Below, one piece after another: positions 24,510-32,456 of a stretch of 64,000 nucleotides of DNA. The position numbers and the translations under genes were made by a program. Source of the DNA: DASXUX01 sp036504595 (GTDB lineage Bacteria > Planctomycetota > SZUA-567 > H5-PLA8); contig DASXUX010000020.1 of NCBI GenBank assembly GCA_036504595.1, forward strand, positions 135,970-199,969, written 5' to 3'. The notes beneath the pieces are model-generated. The model was not told the DNA's origin, made no database searches, and was given only the letters and a program-made list of their open reading frames with translations. Each line of letters begins with the position of its first letter. The stretch's first letter is position 1.

Positions 24510-26186
24510 GTGAGCGTACTTACCATCTTGGACTGGCTGGTGATCCTGGCGTACTTTCTGGGAATTGCGGCGGTGGCGTGGTGGTCGTCGCGGCAGCAAG
24601 AGACGACCAAAGACTACTTTCTGGCGGGGCGCAACGTCGGCTGGTTCGCGATCGGCGGGTCGCTCTTCGCCACCAATGTCGGCTCTGAACACATCGTTGG
24701 CCTTGCGGGCTCCGGCGCGAGCAAGGGCATGGCGATGGCGCACTGGGAGCTTCACGCGTGGATCGTGGTGATGCTCGCATGGGTCTTCGTGCCGTTCTAT
24801 TACCGAGCGGGTGTGTACACGATTCCGGAGTTTCTGGAACGCCGCTTCGGACCGCGCACGCGGTACGTTTTGTCCGTCGTCTCCTTAGTGGCGTACGTCT
24901 TCACCAAGGTTTCGGTCACCGTCTACGCGGGCGCGGTGGTGTTCACGGCGCTGCTGCCGGACACGTTCGGTTCGCCCGAGAATGCGTTTTGGGTCGGGGC
25001 GTTCTCAACGGTGGTGCTCACCGGCATCTATACGGTGTTCGGCGGCATGCGCGCGGTGATTTACACCGACACGGCGCAAGCGGTGGTGCTCATCGTCGGC
25101 TCGGCGTTCATCACGTACTTCGGTCTCCGCGAACTGGGTAGCTGGGGCGCATTCCAGGACATCTGCCGCGGAAAGGCGGCCGATTTCGCGCTCTGGCGGC
25201 CGTTGAGCGATCCAGACTTCCCCTGGCTCGGCATTTTGATGGCGTCGCCGATCGTGGGGATCTGGTACTGGTGCACCGATCAGTACATCGTCCAGCGCAC
25301 GCTGTCGGCGAAGGACTTGCAGAACGCGCGGCGCGGAGCGCTGTGGGGCGCTTTGCTGAAGATCACGCCGGTGCTCATCTTCCTGATTCCGGGGCTGATG
25401 GGGTACGCTCTGCACGCGAAGGGCGTCATTCACATTCCGCTGAAAGAAGGAGCGATCGATGGCGACAAGGTCTTTGCGACGATGGTGACGCAGCTCTTGC
25501 CGTCCGGCCTGCGCGGACTGGTCGTGGCGGGATTGCTGGCGGCCCTGATGAGCTCGCTCTCCTCGCTCTTCAACTCGACCGCCTCACTCTTCACGGTTGA
25601 CATCTATGAGAAAATTCGCCCGGGCCAGTCGCAGGCGCATCTGGTGCGCGTGGGACGGATCGCGACCGCCGCTGTCGTCGGCCTCGGAATCCTCTGGATT
25701 CCAGTCATGTCGCGAATCTCCGGCGGCGGCTTGTACCAATACCTGCAGAGCGTGCAGGGCTATCTGGCTCCGCCGATCACCGCGGTGTTCCTGCTGGGGT
25801 TGTTCTGGCAGCGGGTCAACGCCACGGGCGCGGCGTGCGGCCTGGGCATTGGCTTTCTGCTGGGACTGCTGAAGCTTGGCATTCAGGGTGTTTTCGGCGA
25901 AAAGAAGATTTCCTCCCCGGCGTTTCTGGCGGCGATTGGCGATTTCAATTTCCTGTACTTCACCGGCGTGCTGTTCGTCATCAGCATCTTCGTCGTGGTG
26001 ATCGGCTCGCTGGCCACGCCGCCGCCGCCGCCGGAGAAGCTCAATGGGCTCACCTATGCCTCCGTAACCGGGGACGCGCAGCGCGAGATCCGGGCGAGCA
26101 TGGGGCCGGTGGAATACGGGATGACGGCGCTGGCTCTGGGACTGGTCGCGGCGATCTACCTGTACTTTAGCTTCTGGCTGGGGTAA
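24510..26186 (+). CDS. Sodium:solute symporter (SSS family)
   Basis: 558 aa, about 13-14 transmembrane helices, inner membrane. Family signatures: DYFLAGRNVGWFAIGGSLFATN near residue 35 (fifteen residues after the first helix), GLAGSGASKGMAMAHWE, PEFLERRFGPRTR and the fifth-helix YTVFGGMRAVIYTD. Also GLLAALMSSLSSLFNSTASLF near 345, where Ser/Thr residues of the Na2 site occur in vSGLT-type proteins. Probably takes up sugar or another organic solute; substrate unknown. GTG start at 24510 is set by AAGGGGGG; the frame remains open further upstream only through a repeat element. Confidence 0.92.
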   Translation: MSVLTILDWLVILAYFLGIAAVAWWSSRQQETTKDYFLAGRNVGWFAIGGSLFATNVGSEHIVGLAGSGASKGMAMAHWELHAWIVVMLAWVFVPFYYRAGVYTIPEFLERRFGPRTRYVLSVVSLVAYVFTKVSVTVYAGAVVFTALLPDTFGSPENAFWVGAFSTVVLTGIYTVFGGMRAVIYTDTAQAVVLIVGSAFITYFGLRELGSWGAFQDICRGKAADFALWRPLSDPDFPWLGILMASPIVGIWYWCTDQYIVQRTLSAKDLQNARRGALWGALLKITPVLIFLIPGLMGYALHAKGVIHIPLKEGAIDGDKVFATMVTQLLPSGLRGLVVAGLLAALMSSLSSLFNSTASLFTVDIYEKIRPGQSQAHLVRVGRIATAAVVGLGILWIPVMSRISGGGLYQYLQSVQGYLAPPITAVFLLGLFWQRVNATGAACGLGIGFLLGLLKLGIQGVFGEKKISSPAFLAAIGDFNFLYFTGVLFVISIFVVVIGSLATPPPPPEKLNGLTYASVTGDAQREIRASMGPVEYGMTALALGLVAAIYLYFSFWLG

Positions 26187-26199
26187 CGGAAGGAAGAAA

Positions 26200-26322
26200 T
26201 GATGAATGCTGAATGCTGAATGATGAATGCTGAATGATGAATGCGGAATTAGGGTCTATGGCATTTGCCTCTTGCGCCGTTGCAGCCATATTCATCATTC
26301 CGCATTCATCATTCAGCATTCG
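26200..26322. repeat. Paired heptamer hairpin (GAATGAT / ATTCATC)
   Basis: Forward arm GAATGCT GAATGAT GAATGCT GAATGAT GAATGCG (to 26246) and inverted arm TTCATCATTCCGCATTCATC onward (26290-26322), loop about 40 bp. It ends two bases before the start codon of the next gene. Confidence 0.85.
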
Positions 26323-26323
26323 G

Positions 26324-27001
26324 ATGCAGAAGGCGGTGGGAAGCGTGATACGGGTACTTTTTCCTATGTTGTGGCTTCCGCTATTGGCGATGGCGGGGGA
26401 TGCGGCGGAGCTTTTTCGCTGCGAGTTTTCCAACGCGAAGGTGGGGACGAGCGCGGCGGAGTTGAAGCTGCGGGTGCTCAGCGATGCGCCGGATCCGTTT
26501 CGCGTTGCGGAAGTCGGCGGCGTGAAGGCTTTGGAGCTGAATCCAAATCCGGCGGACAGCTATGGGCTGTTGTTCGGGCCTAGCGAAAGCGAAAACGTTT
26601 CGGTGCAGGTCAAATTTCTGGCGAGCAGTTCGGGGCGGCGGGAGCCGATGTTCGCGGTGGCGTTGAGCGGCGTCGGGGGGTACATGCTGCGGCTGAATGC
26701 TCCACGCAAAGAACTGGAACTGCTGAAGGGCGACGAGGTGGTGAAGCGCGTGCCCTTCGAATGGAAGAGCGGCACGTGGACGGTGCTGTCGCTGGCGCTG
26801 ATCAAGGTAAAGGACGGGGCGTGGAAGCTGCTGGGCAAGGCGTGGGAACAGGGCAAAGAGGAGCCCAAAGAGGCGCTGGTCAGTTTCGATGAAAAGGAGA
26901 AGTGCCCAGCGGGAAATGCGGGCGCGTGGGGGATGCCGTACTCGGGTGAACCGATATACTTTGATGAGTTGGTGGTGAAGTCAGTGCACAGTCACCAGTG
27001 A
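26324..27001 (+). CDS. Secreted beta-sandwich protein, unknown
   Basis: 225 aa. Signal peptide from ATG 26324 (MQKAVGSVIRVLFPMLWLPL, cleavage near AMAGDAAE). The body is one jelly-roll-like domain: SVQVKFLASSSGRREPMFAV, GYMLRLNAPRKELELLKGD, SGTWTVLSLALIKVKDGAWK and the closing IYFDELVVKS, the pattern of concanavalin-like/DUF1080 proteins. The last residues SVHSHQ and the stop codon come from an AGTCACC array (26983-27035). Most of the leader is hairpin repeat, with no ribosome site visible. Function unknown. Confidence 0.7.
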   Translation: MQKAVGSVIRVLFPMLWLPLLAMAGDAAELFRCEFSNAKVGTSAAELKLRVLSDAPDPFRVAEVGGVKALELNPNPADSYGLLFGPSESENVSVQVKFLASSSGRREPMFAVALSGVGGYMLRLNAPRKELELLKGDEVVKRVPFEWKSGTWTVLSLALIKVKDGAWKLLGKAWEQGKEEPKEALVSFDEKEKCPAGNAGAWGMPYSGEPIYFDELVVKSVHSHQ

Positions 27002-27035
27002 TCAGTCACCAGTGAACAGTTGACGTTGTCAGTTG
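26983..27035. repeat. Heptamer array, AGTCACC/AGTGATC family
   Basis: AGTGCAC AGTCACC AGTGATC AGTCACC AGTGAAC. Supplies the stop codon of the upstream gene. Confidence 0.8.
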
Positions 27036-27060
27036 AGAGGGCTGCCGTAGACTAATCTTC

Positions 27061-27696
27061 ATGAGCGACGAATTTACTTTCAAACTTATTGTGGTGGGGC
27101 TGGTGATCTATGCCACGGCATTGCATGAGATGGCGCATGCGTTTGTGGCGACTTGGTGCGGCGATCCTACGCCGGGGCGGTATGGGCGGCTGACGTTTAA
27201 TCCCATTCCGCATCTACAGCCAGTGCTAACGGCCATCGTTTTGCCGCTGGTCTTCTTTCTGTCGGGCAGCGGGCTGTTCTGTCTGGCTCAAACGCCCGTC
27301 GATCCGTCGCGGTTCAGGCACCCGAAGAGGGATCAGGCGTTGGTGGCGTTTGCCGGACCGGCGGCGAACTTTCTGTTCATGGGGCTGATGATCGGCATCT
27401 TGTGGATTCCCGGAGTGTGGCGAGACGATGATGTGACGTGGAACATGCGGGTGCTCACCGAGGGCGCGCGCTGGTGCATGATCCTGGGCGTGTTCAACCT
27501 GCTGCCGATCCCGCCACTGGACGGCTACTGGATTGTGCGAGGAGTTCTGCCACTGCAACTGCGCATACAGGCCGACGCGCTGGCCCGTTCGCAGATGAGT
27601 ATGGTGCTGGTGTTGTTCGTCGGCAGCGTGATTATGAGGTCGCTGAGCCTGCCCATCCACCGAATCTTCTTTCATCTGCTGCCGCTGCAGTTCTAA
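27061..27696 (+). CDS. Site-2 protease family (M50) membrane metalloprotease
   Basis: 211 aa, about five membrane segments. Zinc site HEMAH in LHEMAHAFVATWCGD (helix 1) and the second metal region NLLPIPPLDGYWIV with the LDG-type Asp, as in the short SpoIVFB/YwhC-like M50 proteases without a PDZ domain. FAGPAANFLF is the usual glycine-rich loop. Cleaves substrates inside the membrane; the target is unknown. No anti-sigma factor gene lies next to it. Confidence 0.9.
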   Translation: MSDEFTFKLIVVGLVIYATALHEMAHAFVATWCGDPTPGRYGRLTFNPIPHLQPVLTAIVLPLVFFLSGSGLFCLAQTPVDPSRFRHPKRDQALVAFAGPAANFLFMGLMIGILWIPGVWRDDDVTWNMRVLTEGARWCMILGVFNLLPIPPLDGYWIVRGVLPLQLRIQADALARSQMSMVLVLFVGSVIMRSLSLPIHRIFFHLLPLQF

Positions 27697-27760
27697 GTTG
27701 ATATTCGAACAACTCCTTTTTCATATCGCTTGTTAAATTTACCAAGTGCGCACAACAGGA

Positions 27761-27788
27761 TTGTCTACCTTAGTTGGCGTGCTATAAA
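27761..27788 (+). promoter_or_regulatory. Candidate promoter before the aconitase gene
   Basis: TTGTCT (27761-27766) and TATAAA (27783-27788) with 16 bp between, 84 bp upstream of the start codon, in a locally AT-rich gap. Confidence 0.4.
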
Positions 27789-27871
27789 GGAAGGGTCACG
27801 CGTTGAGCTCATGGCGCAAGAGCCCGCACACAAAAAAACCTGGCTGGCCCTCACAACGGGAGAAAACCGAG

Positions 27872-30346
27872 ATGCCTGAATCTGCGATCAGCAAACTTTA
27901 CGAGACTCTGTCGGAGCGGCACGCGCTGTTGCGGCGACGGCTTGGGCGCAACCTGACGCAGGCCGAGAAGATTCTGTTCGCTCATCTGGACAATCCGGAA
28001 GGACAGGAGCTCAAGCGCGGCGAAAGCTTTTTGATGCTGCGGCCGGACCGCGTGGCGTTGCAGGACGCGACGGCGCAGATGGCGATTCTGCAGTTCATCT
28101 CCAGCGGAAAGCAGCGCGTCGCGGTTCCGACCACCGTGCACTGCGATCATTTGATTGTCGCTCGCACCGGCGCCGGGCCGGACATGGAAGTGGCGCTGAA
28201 CGACAACAAGGAAGTCTACGATTTTCTTTCGACCTCCGCGAGCAAGTACGGGATGGGGTTCTGGAAGCCGGGCGCGGGGATTATCCACCAAGTGGTGCTG
28301 GAGAACTATGCGTTCCCGGGCGGACTGATGATCGGGACGGACAGCCACACGCCGAACGCGGGCGGGATGGGGATGCTGGCGGTGGGAGTGGGCGGGGCGG
28401 ACGCGGTAGACGTGATGGCGGGGATGCCCTGGGAGCTGCTCAACCCGAAGCTGGTGGGTGTGCGTCTGACGGGATCGCTGAACGGGTGGATCAGCGGCAA
28501 GGATGTGATCCTGAAGATGCTGGAGCTGCTGACCTGCGCGGGCGGGACGAACAAGATCGTTGAGTACTTCGGGCCGGGCGTGGAAAGCATCAGCCTGACC
28601 GGGCGCGCGACGATCACCAACATGGGCGCGGAACTGGGCGCGACGTGTTCGGTGTTCCCGTCCGATTCGCGCACGGCGGCGTACTTGCGCGCGACGGGAC
28701 GCGAAGGCTTTGCGGCGTTGGCGGAGAAGTATGCGGCCGCGCTGAATGCGGACGAAGGCGTTCACGCGGATGCCGAGAAGTACTACGACCAGATTGTGGA
28801 GATCGATTTGAACAAGCTGGAGCCGATGCTGGTCGGGCCGCACACGCCGGATTTGGCTCACCCCGCGTCGCGCATGAAGGCCGACCAGGAGAAAGAGAAG
28901 TATCCGGAAGACGTGAAGGTGTGCCTGATCGGGTCGTGCACAAACAGTTCGTACGAGGACATCGGCCGGGCGGCTCACGTGGCCCGGCAGGCTCTGGCGA
29001 AAGGCCTGAAGGCCAAGGCGGCTTTGCTGGTGACGCCGGGGTCGGACCAGATTTACGCGACGTGCGAGCGCGACGGGCAACTGGCGACGCTGAAGGAACT
29101 GGGCGCGACGGTGCTGGCCAATGCGTGCGGGCCCTGCATCGGGCAGTGGAAGCGCGAGGATGTGAAGCCGGAAGACGACGCCTCGGGCAAGGCGAACGTG
29201 ATCATCACGAGCTTCAACCGGAATTTCCGCGGGCGAGCGGATGGCTTCAAAAACACGCTGGCGTTCATCGGGTCGCCGGAGCTGGTTGTCGCGAAGGCTT
29301 TGTCGGGAAAGCTCGCGTTCAATCCGGTGACGGACACGATCATATCCCCGAGTGGCGAGGCCGTGATGCTGGAGCCTCCGATTGCGCCGGAACTTCCCGA
29401 CGATGGCTTCATGCGCGACGACCGCGGCTTCCAGCCGCCGGCGGAAGACGGCAATAGCGTGCAGGTCGTCGTCGCGCCGAATTCGGAGCGCCTGCAGTTG
29501 CTCGAACCCTTCACGCCTTGGGACGGCGCGGACGTGGTCGGGGCGAAGGTGCTGGTGAAGGCGCTGGGGAAGTGCACGACGGACCACATTTCGGCGGCGG
29601 GAAAGTGGCTGCGCTTCCGCGGGCATCTGAACAATATTTCGAACAATTTGCTGATCGGCGCGACGAACGCGTTCACGAGCGAAATCGGGAAGGGCAAGAA
29701 TCTGCGCACGGGCGAAGGGGGCAAGTCGTTCCCCGACATCGCGCGCGATTACAAAGCGAACGGCATTCGCTGGGTGGTTGTGGGCGATGCAAATTACGGC
29801 GAAGGGTCGAGCCGCGAGCATGCGGCGCTCGAACCGCGTTTCCTTGGCGGTGCGGCGATCATCACGAAGAGTTTCGCGCGCATTCATGAGACGAATCTGA
29901 AGAAGCAGGGGCTGCTGCCGCTGACGTTCGCCAATCCGGCGGATTACGAGAAGGTTCGCGAAACGGACGTGATCGACATCGTGGGGCTGAAGACGTTTGC
30001 GCCGAGCAAGCCGCTCGAAGCGGTTCTGCATCACGAGGACGGTTCGACGGAAACGATTTCGCTGAAGCACAGTTTCAACAACGAGCAGATCGCGTGGTTC
30101 AAGGCGGGAAGCGCTCTGAATTTGTTGAAGAAGATGGATGGGAAGCCGGTCTCTGCGCGAAAAGCTCAGACAGCCGTGCCGAAGGTTGCGCCGAAGAAGA
30201 CGGTGGCGAAGAAAGCAAAGCCGGTCGCGAAGAAGGCGGTGAAGGTGAAGGTGAAGACGCCGGCAAAGAAGAAGGTTGCGAAAGCGAAGCCAGCGAAAGC
30301 AGCGAAGAAGAAAGTCAAGAAGGCGGGCAAAGCGAAGAAGCGGTAA
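27872..30346 (+). CDS. acn: Aconitate hydratase with lysine-rich C-terminal tail
   Basis: 824 aa. Mitochondrial-type aconitase of the TCA cycle (citrate to isocitrate). Cluster ligands are Cys in GSCTNSSYED and the two in ANACGPCIGQW. Also TDSHTPNAGGMGMLAVGVGG and the swivel-domain motif YGEGSSREHAALEPR. The catalytic protein ends near residue 755. It is followed by about 60 residues of Lys/Ala/Pro/Val (PKKTVAKKAKPVAKK, KKVAKAKPAKAAKKK), resembling histone H1/Hc1-like DNA-binding tails and absent from ordinary aconitases. Frame is continuous. ATG 27872 has GGGAGA upstream. Confidence 0.95.
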   Translation: MPESAISKLYETLSERHALLRRRLGRNLTQAEKILFAHLDNPEGQELKRGESFLMLRPDRVALQDATAQMAILQFISSGKQRVAVPTTVHCDHLIVARTGAGPDMEVALNDNKEVYDFLSTSASKYGMGFWKPGAGIIHQVVLENYAFPGGLMIGTDSHTPNAGGMGMLAVGVGGADAVDVMAGMPWELLNPKLVGVRLTGSLNGWISGKDVILKMLELLTCAGGTNKIVEYFGPGVESISLTGRATITNMGAELGATCSVFPSDSRTAAYLRATGREGFAALAEKYAAALNADEGVHADAEKYYDQIVEIDLNKLEPMLVGPHTPDLAHPASRMKADQEKEKYPEDVKVCLIGSCTNSSYEDIGRAAHVARQALAKGLKAKAALLVTPGSDQIYATCERDGQLATLKELGATVLANACGPCIGQWKREDVKPEDDASGKANVIITSFNRNFRGRADGFKNTLAFIGSPELVVAKALSGKLAFNPVTDTIISPSGEAVMLEPPIAPELPDDGFMRDDRGFQPPAEDGNSVQVVVAPNSERLQLLEPFTPWDGADVVGAKVLVKALGKCTTDHISAAGKWLRFRGHLNNISNNLLIGATNAFTSEIGKGKNLRTGEGGKSFPDIARDYKANGIRWVVVGDANYGEGSSREHAALEPRFLGGAAIITKSFARIHETNLKKQGLLPLTFANPADYEKVRETDVIDIVGLKTFAPSKPLEAVLHHEDGSTETISLKHSFNNEQIAWFKAGSALNLLKKMDGKPVSARKAQTAVPKVAPKKTVAKKAKPVAKKAVKVKVKTPAKKKVAKAKPAKAAKKKVKKAGKAKKR

Positions 30347-30348
30347 GT

Positions 30349-30410
30349 TGCGGCGCCGCCGCAAACCTACCCCCCCGGCCCCCCTTCCCTCGAAGGGAAG
30401 GGGGAGACGG
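30349..30410. repeat. GCCGCAAACC / CCCTTCCC hairpin element
   Basis: GCGGCGCCGCCGCAAACC, then CCCCTTCCCTCGAAGGGAAG with GGGG. Same arrangement at 63670-63731. Lies just after the aconitase stop and could serve as a terminator. Confidence 0.8.
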
Positions 30411-30440
30411 AGAATCGACGGGGCGGCGTGGAGGCGGCGG

Positions 30441-31109
30441 ATGCCTGACAAACCATTGTCATTGCAGGACGAAATGTTATTGATCAGCCTGAACGACAAG
30501 ACGGGAAAGTATCATGGCGGATACTGGCGCTACGCGCTCAATGGAGCGGCGCTGGCGGAACTGTTATTGTCGCAACGCATAGAACTGCGCGCCGGCAAGG
30601 TGGAAGTCAAAAGCACCGTGCCTGTAGGAGACGAAGCGCTCGACGTGGCACTGTGCCGAATCGCGATGGCCCGGCGTGCTCTTACCCTGCAGGCCTGGGT
30701 GCGCGTACTCTATCGCGATCGAAAATTGCCCTTCGAAGTTCTGACCACGCGCCTGATTCGCCAGGGAATTCTGAGCGTTGACGAAGCGCGGATGCTGTGG
30801 GTCTTTCGCCAGACGGTATATCCAACACGCAACCCTGTGCCTGAACAACAGGTGATTCAACGCGTACGCGATGCGATGTGTGACGGCGCGGAGGTGGCCG
30901 AGCGCACCGCGATCCTGATCGCGTTGCTGCAAAGCTGTCGTGCGGTGGGATTCGTTCTAAGCAAAACAGAGGTCAAGCAATCTCGAAAGGCCATTGAACG
31001 CCTCTGCAAAAGTTCGCCAGTCGGAGAAGCCATCGCAAAAGCCCTGTCGGCCACTCTCGCTGAAGATGAGACGGCGATGATCTGCGCGACCATCGTTGCG
31101 TCGTCATGA
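30441..31109 (+). CDS. GPP34-family protein (Golgi phosphoprotein 3-like)
   Basis: 222 aa. The family (GOLPH3/Vps74 in eukaryotes, where it binds phosphatidylinositol-4-phosphate) also occurs in bacteria with unknown role. The N-terminus LSLQDEMLLISLNDKTGKYH and LNGAALAELLLSQRIEL are characteristic, followed by the all-helical body (MARRALTLQAWVRVLYRDRK, LIALLQSCRAVGFVLSK). Peripheral membrane association is inferred from the family. ATG 30441 has GGAGG six bases before it. The frame is open further upstream through a dispersed hairpin. Confidence 0.85.
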   Translation: MPDKPLSLQDEMLLISLNDKTGKYHGGYWRYALNGAALAELLLSQRIELRAGKVEVKSTVPVGDEALDVALCRIAMARRALTLQAWVRVLYRDRKLPFEVLTTRLIRQGILSVDEARMLWVFRQTVYPTRNPVPEQQVIQRVRDAMCDGAEVAERTAILIALLQSCRAVGFVLSKTEVKQSRKAIERLCKSSPVGEAIAKALSATLAEDETAMICATIVASS

Positions 31110-31179
31110 AGACAGAACTTGGCGGCTGAAGCATCGGTCTGCGAACGGAAAAAGCGCAAGCCGATGGCCCCCGGCACAC

Positions 31180-31214
31180 CATCACTACTCACCAAGTACG
31201 ACTCACCAACTACT
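31180..31214. repeat. Heptamer array, ACTCACC family
   Basis: ACTCACC AAGTACG ACTCACC AACTACT. Same family at 47171-47209 and, complemented, at 51838-51878. Confidence 0.75.
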
Positions 31215-32331
31215 TGTCCACCGGCACCGCCCAGATGTTGCGGTAGCGCACGGCGTTGCCGTGGTCCTGCAGGTGGAAGGCGCCTTTCTTGGCGTCTTGT
31301 TTGAGTTCGACGTTGTCGTGGATCTTGATGCCGTTGAAAAAGACGGTGATCTTGGGCTTGCCAACCCACTTGCCGTCTTTCTTTTCGACACGGTACTGGA
31401 TGTCATAGGTCTGCCAGGTCCCCGGCGGCAGCGACGTCAGATTGTACTTGTTCTCGGGCGGCTTGATGCTCTCGATCGTATCCATCGTCAGCGGATCCTG
31501 GTAGGCGTAGAGCCCGCCGCAGCCGCCGCCGGTGTAGGTGCATTCGCCGAAGGAATCGAGGACCTGGATCTCCTGGCCGTTGGGCAGGTAGACGCCGCTG
31601 TTGCCGCGGCCCTGGCTGTGCTCTTTGGGCTGGAACGGATTCATGAATTCGACGTGGTAGTCGAAGCTGCCTTCAATGGGCTTGGCGGAATTGATCCCGC
31701 CTTTGGGAACCTGGATCGAGCCGTCTTCGCCGATGCCGATGACCATGTCGGCGCGGCGACGCTCCTTGCCGACCTTCCAACCTTCGGGCAGCGGCTTTTC
31801 GGCGGAAGGCCATTCAGCGGGGTCTTTTCCGATCATGACCAGCGGCACTTCCCAGACCGGCGCGCCGTGCTTGCTCATATCGCCCAGGAACCATTCGGCC
31901 CCGTTGGCGCGGACGATCTCCTTGAAGTCTTTTCCGTCGAGCAGGACGATGGCGCCTTCCGGCGGGGCTTTGCCCATCGTCGGCGACTTGCGTTCGACGC
32001 GCTTGATCTCGAACGCGACAGCGCCGGCGGTGCCTTTGAAGGCGCCGTCGGCGTAGACGGCTTTCCATTCGGTCTCGCCGGACTTGCCGGAAATGCTGAC
32101 CTCATCGCCCGCCGTCAAAGCCCAGAGTTCAGCCTTCTCGATTTTGCCGCCGCCGACATCATTGCGGACGAGGACGCGGTACTTGCCGTCGCCTTGACCG
32201 ACGACGCGGACTTCGAGCTTTCCGTCCTTGAGTGTGCCTTCGTAGAGGCCCTGGACGAGGGCTTCGTTGGGGGCGCCGGCGAAAACGACGCCGGCCAGCA
32301 GTATCGACAAGGACAAGATTCTGGTGAGCAT
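31210..32331 (-). CDS. Secreted DUF1080 (3-keto-glycoside hydrolase-like) protein
   Basis: 373 aa. Signal peptide MLTRILSLSILLAGVVFAGA, a small beta-rich N-terminal part (about 25-110), then a DUF1080 domain (about 180-373): FDYHVEFMNPFQPKEHSQGR, GNSGVYLPNGQEIQVLDSFG, GGLYAYQDPL, PPGTWQTYDIQYRV and a closing VRYRNIWAVPV. Members of this family cleave 3-keto-disaccharides or bind carbohydrate. ATG 32331 has TATGGAGATGG upstream; ten additional codons in frame are array-derived. The stop lies in an ACTCACC array. Confidence 0.9.
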   Translation of the reverse strand: MLTRILSLSILLAGVVFAGAPNEALVQGLYEGTLKDGKLEVRVVGQGDGKYRVLVRNDVGGGKIEKAELWALTAGDEVSISGKSGETEWKAVYADGAFKGTAGAVAFEIKRVERKSPTMGKAPPEGAIVLLDGKDFKEIVRANGAEWFLGDMSKHGAPVWEVPLVMIGKDPAEWPSAEKPLPEGWKVGKERRRADMVIGIGEDGSIQVPKGGINSAKPIEGSFDYHVEFMNPFQPKEHSQGRGNSGVYLPNGQEIQVLDSFGECTYTGGGCGGLYAYQDPLTMDTIESIKPPENKYNLTSLPPGTWQTYDIQYRVEKKDGKWVGKPKITVFFNGIKIHDNVELKQDAKKGAFHLQDHGNAVRYRNIWAVPVDK

Positions 32332-32348
32332 GATCCATCTCCATAAGG

Positions 32349-32450
32349 GGTCATTAGTCATTAGTCATTAGTCATTAGTCATTAGTCATTGGGATACCAA
32401 CGCGTACGTAACGACCAATGACCAATGACCAATGACCAACGACCAATGAC
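32349..32450. repeat. Paired heptamer hairpin (TAGTCAT / CCAATGA)
   Basis: Five TAGTCAT units (to about 32391), about 22 bp loop, then five CCAATGA units as the inverted arm, between two leftward secreted-protein genes. Confidence 0.9.
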
Positions 32451-32456
32451 TTCCGT

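Noticed and set aside
27851..30499. 882-residue open frame on the minus strand across the aconitase gene
   Set aside because: Arg/His/Leu-rich composition typical of the antisense frame of a GC-rich gene; no motif. The plus-strand aconitase is unambiguous.
32349..32450. Tandem repeats considered as a CRISPR array
   Set aside because: Units are 7 bp with no spacers and the second half is an inverted copy; no cas gene anywhere in the window.
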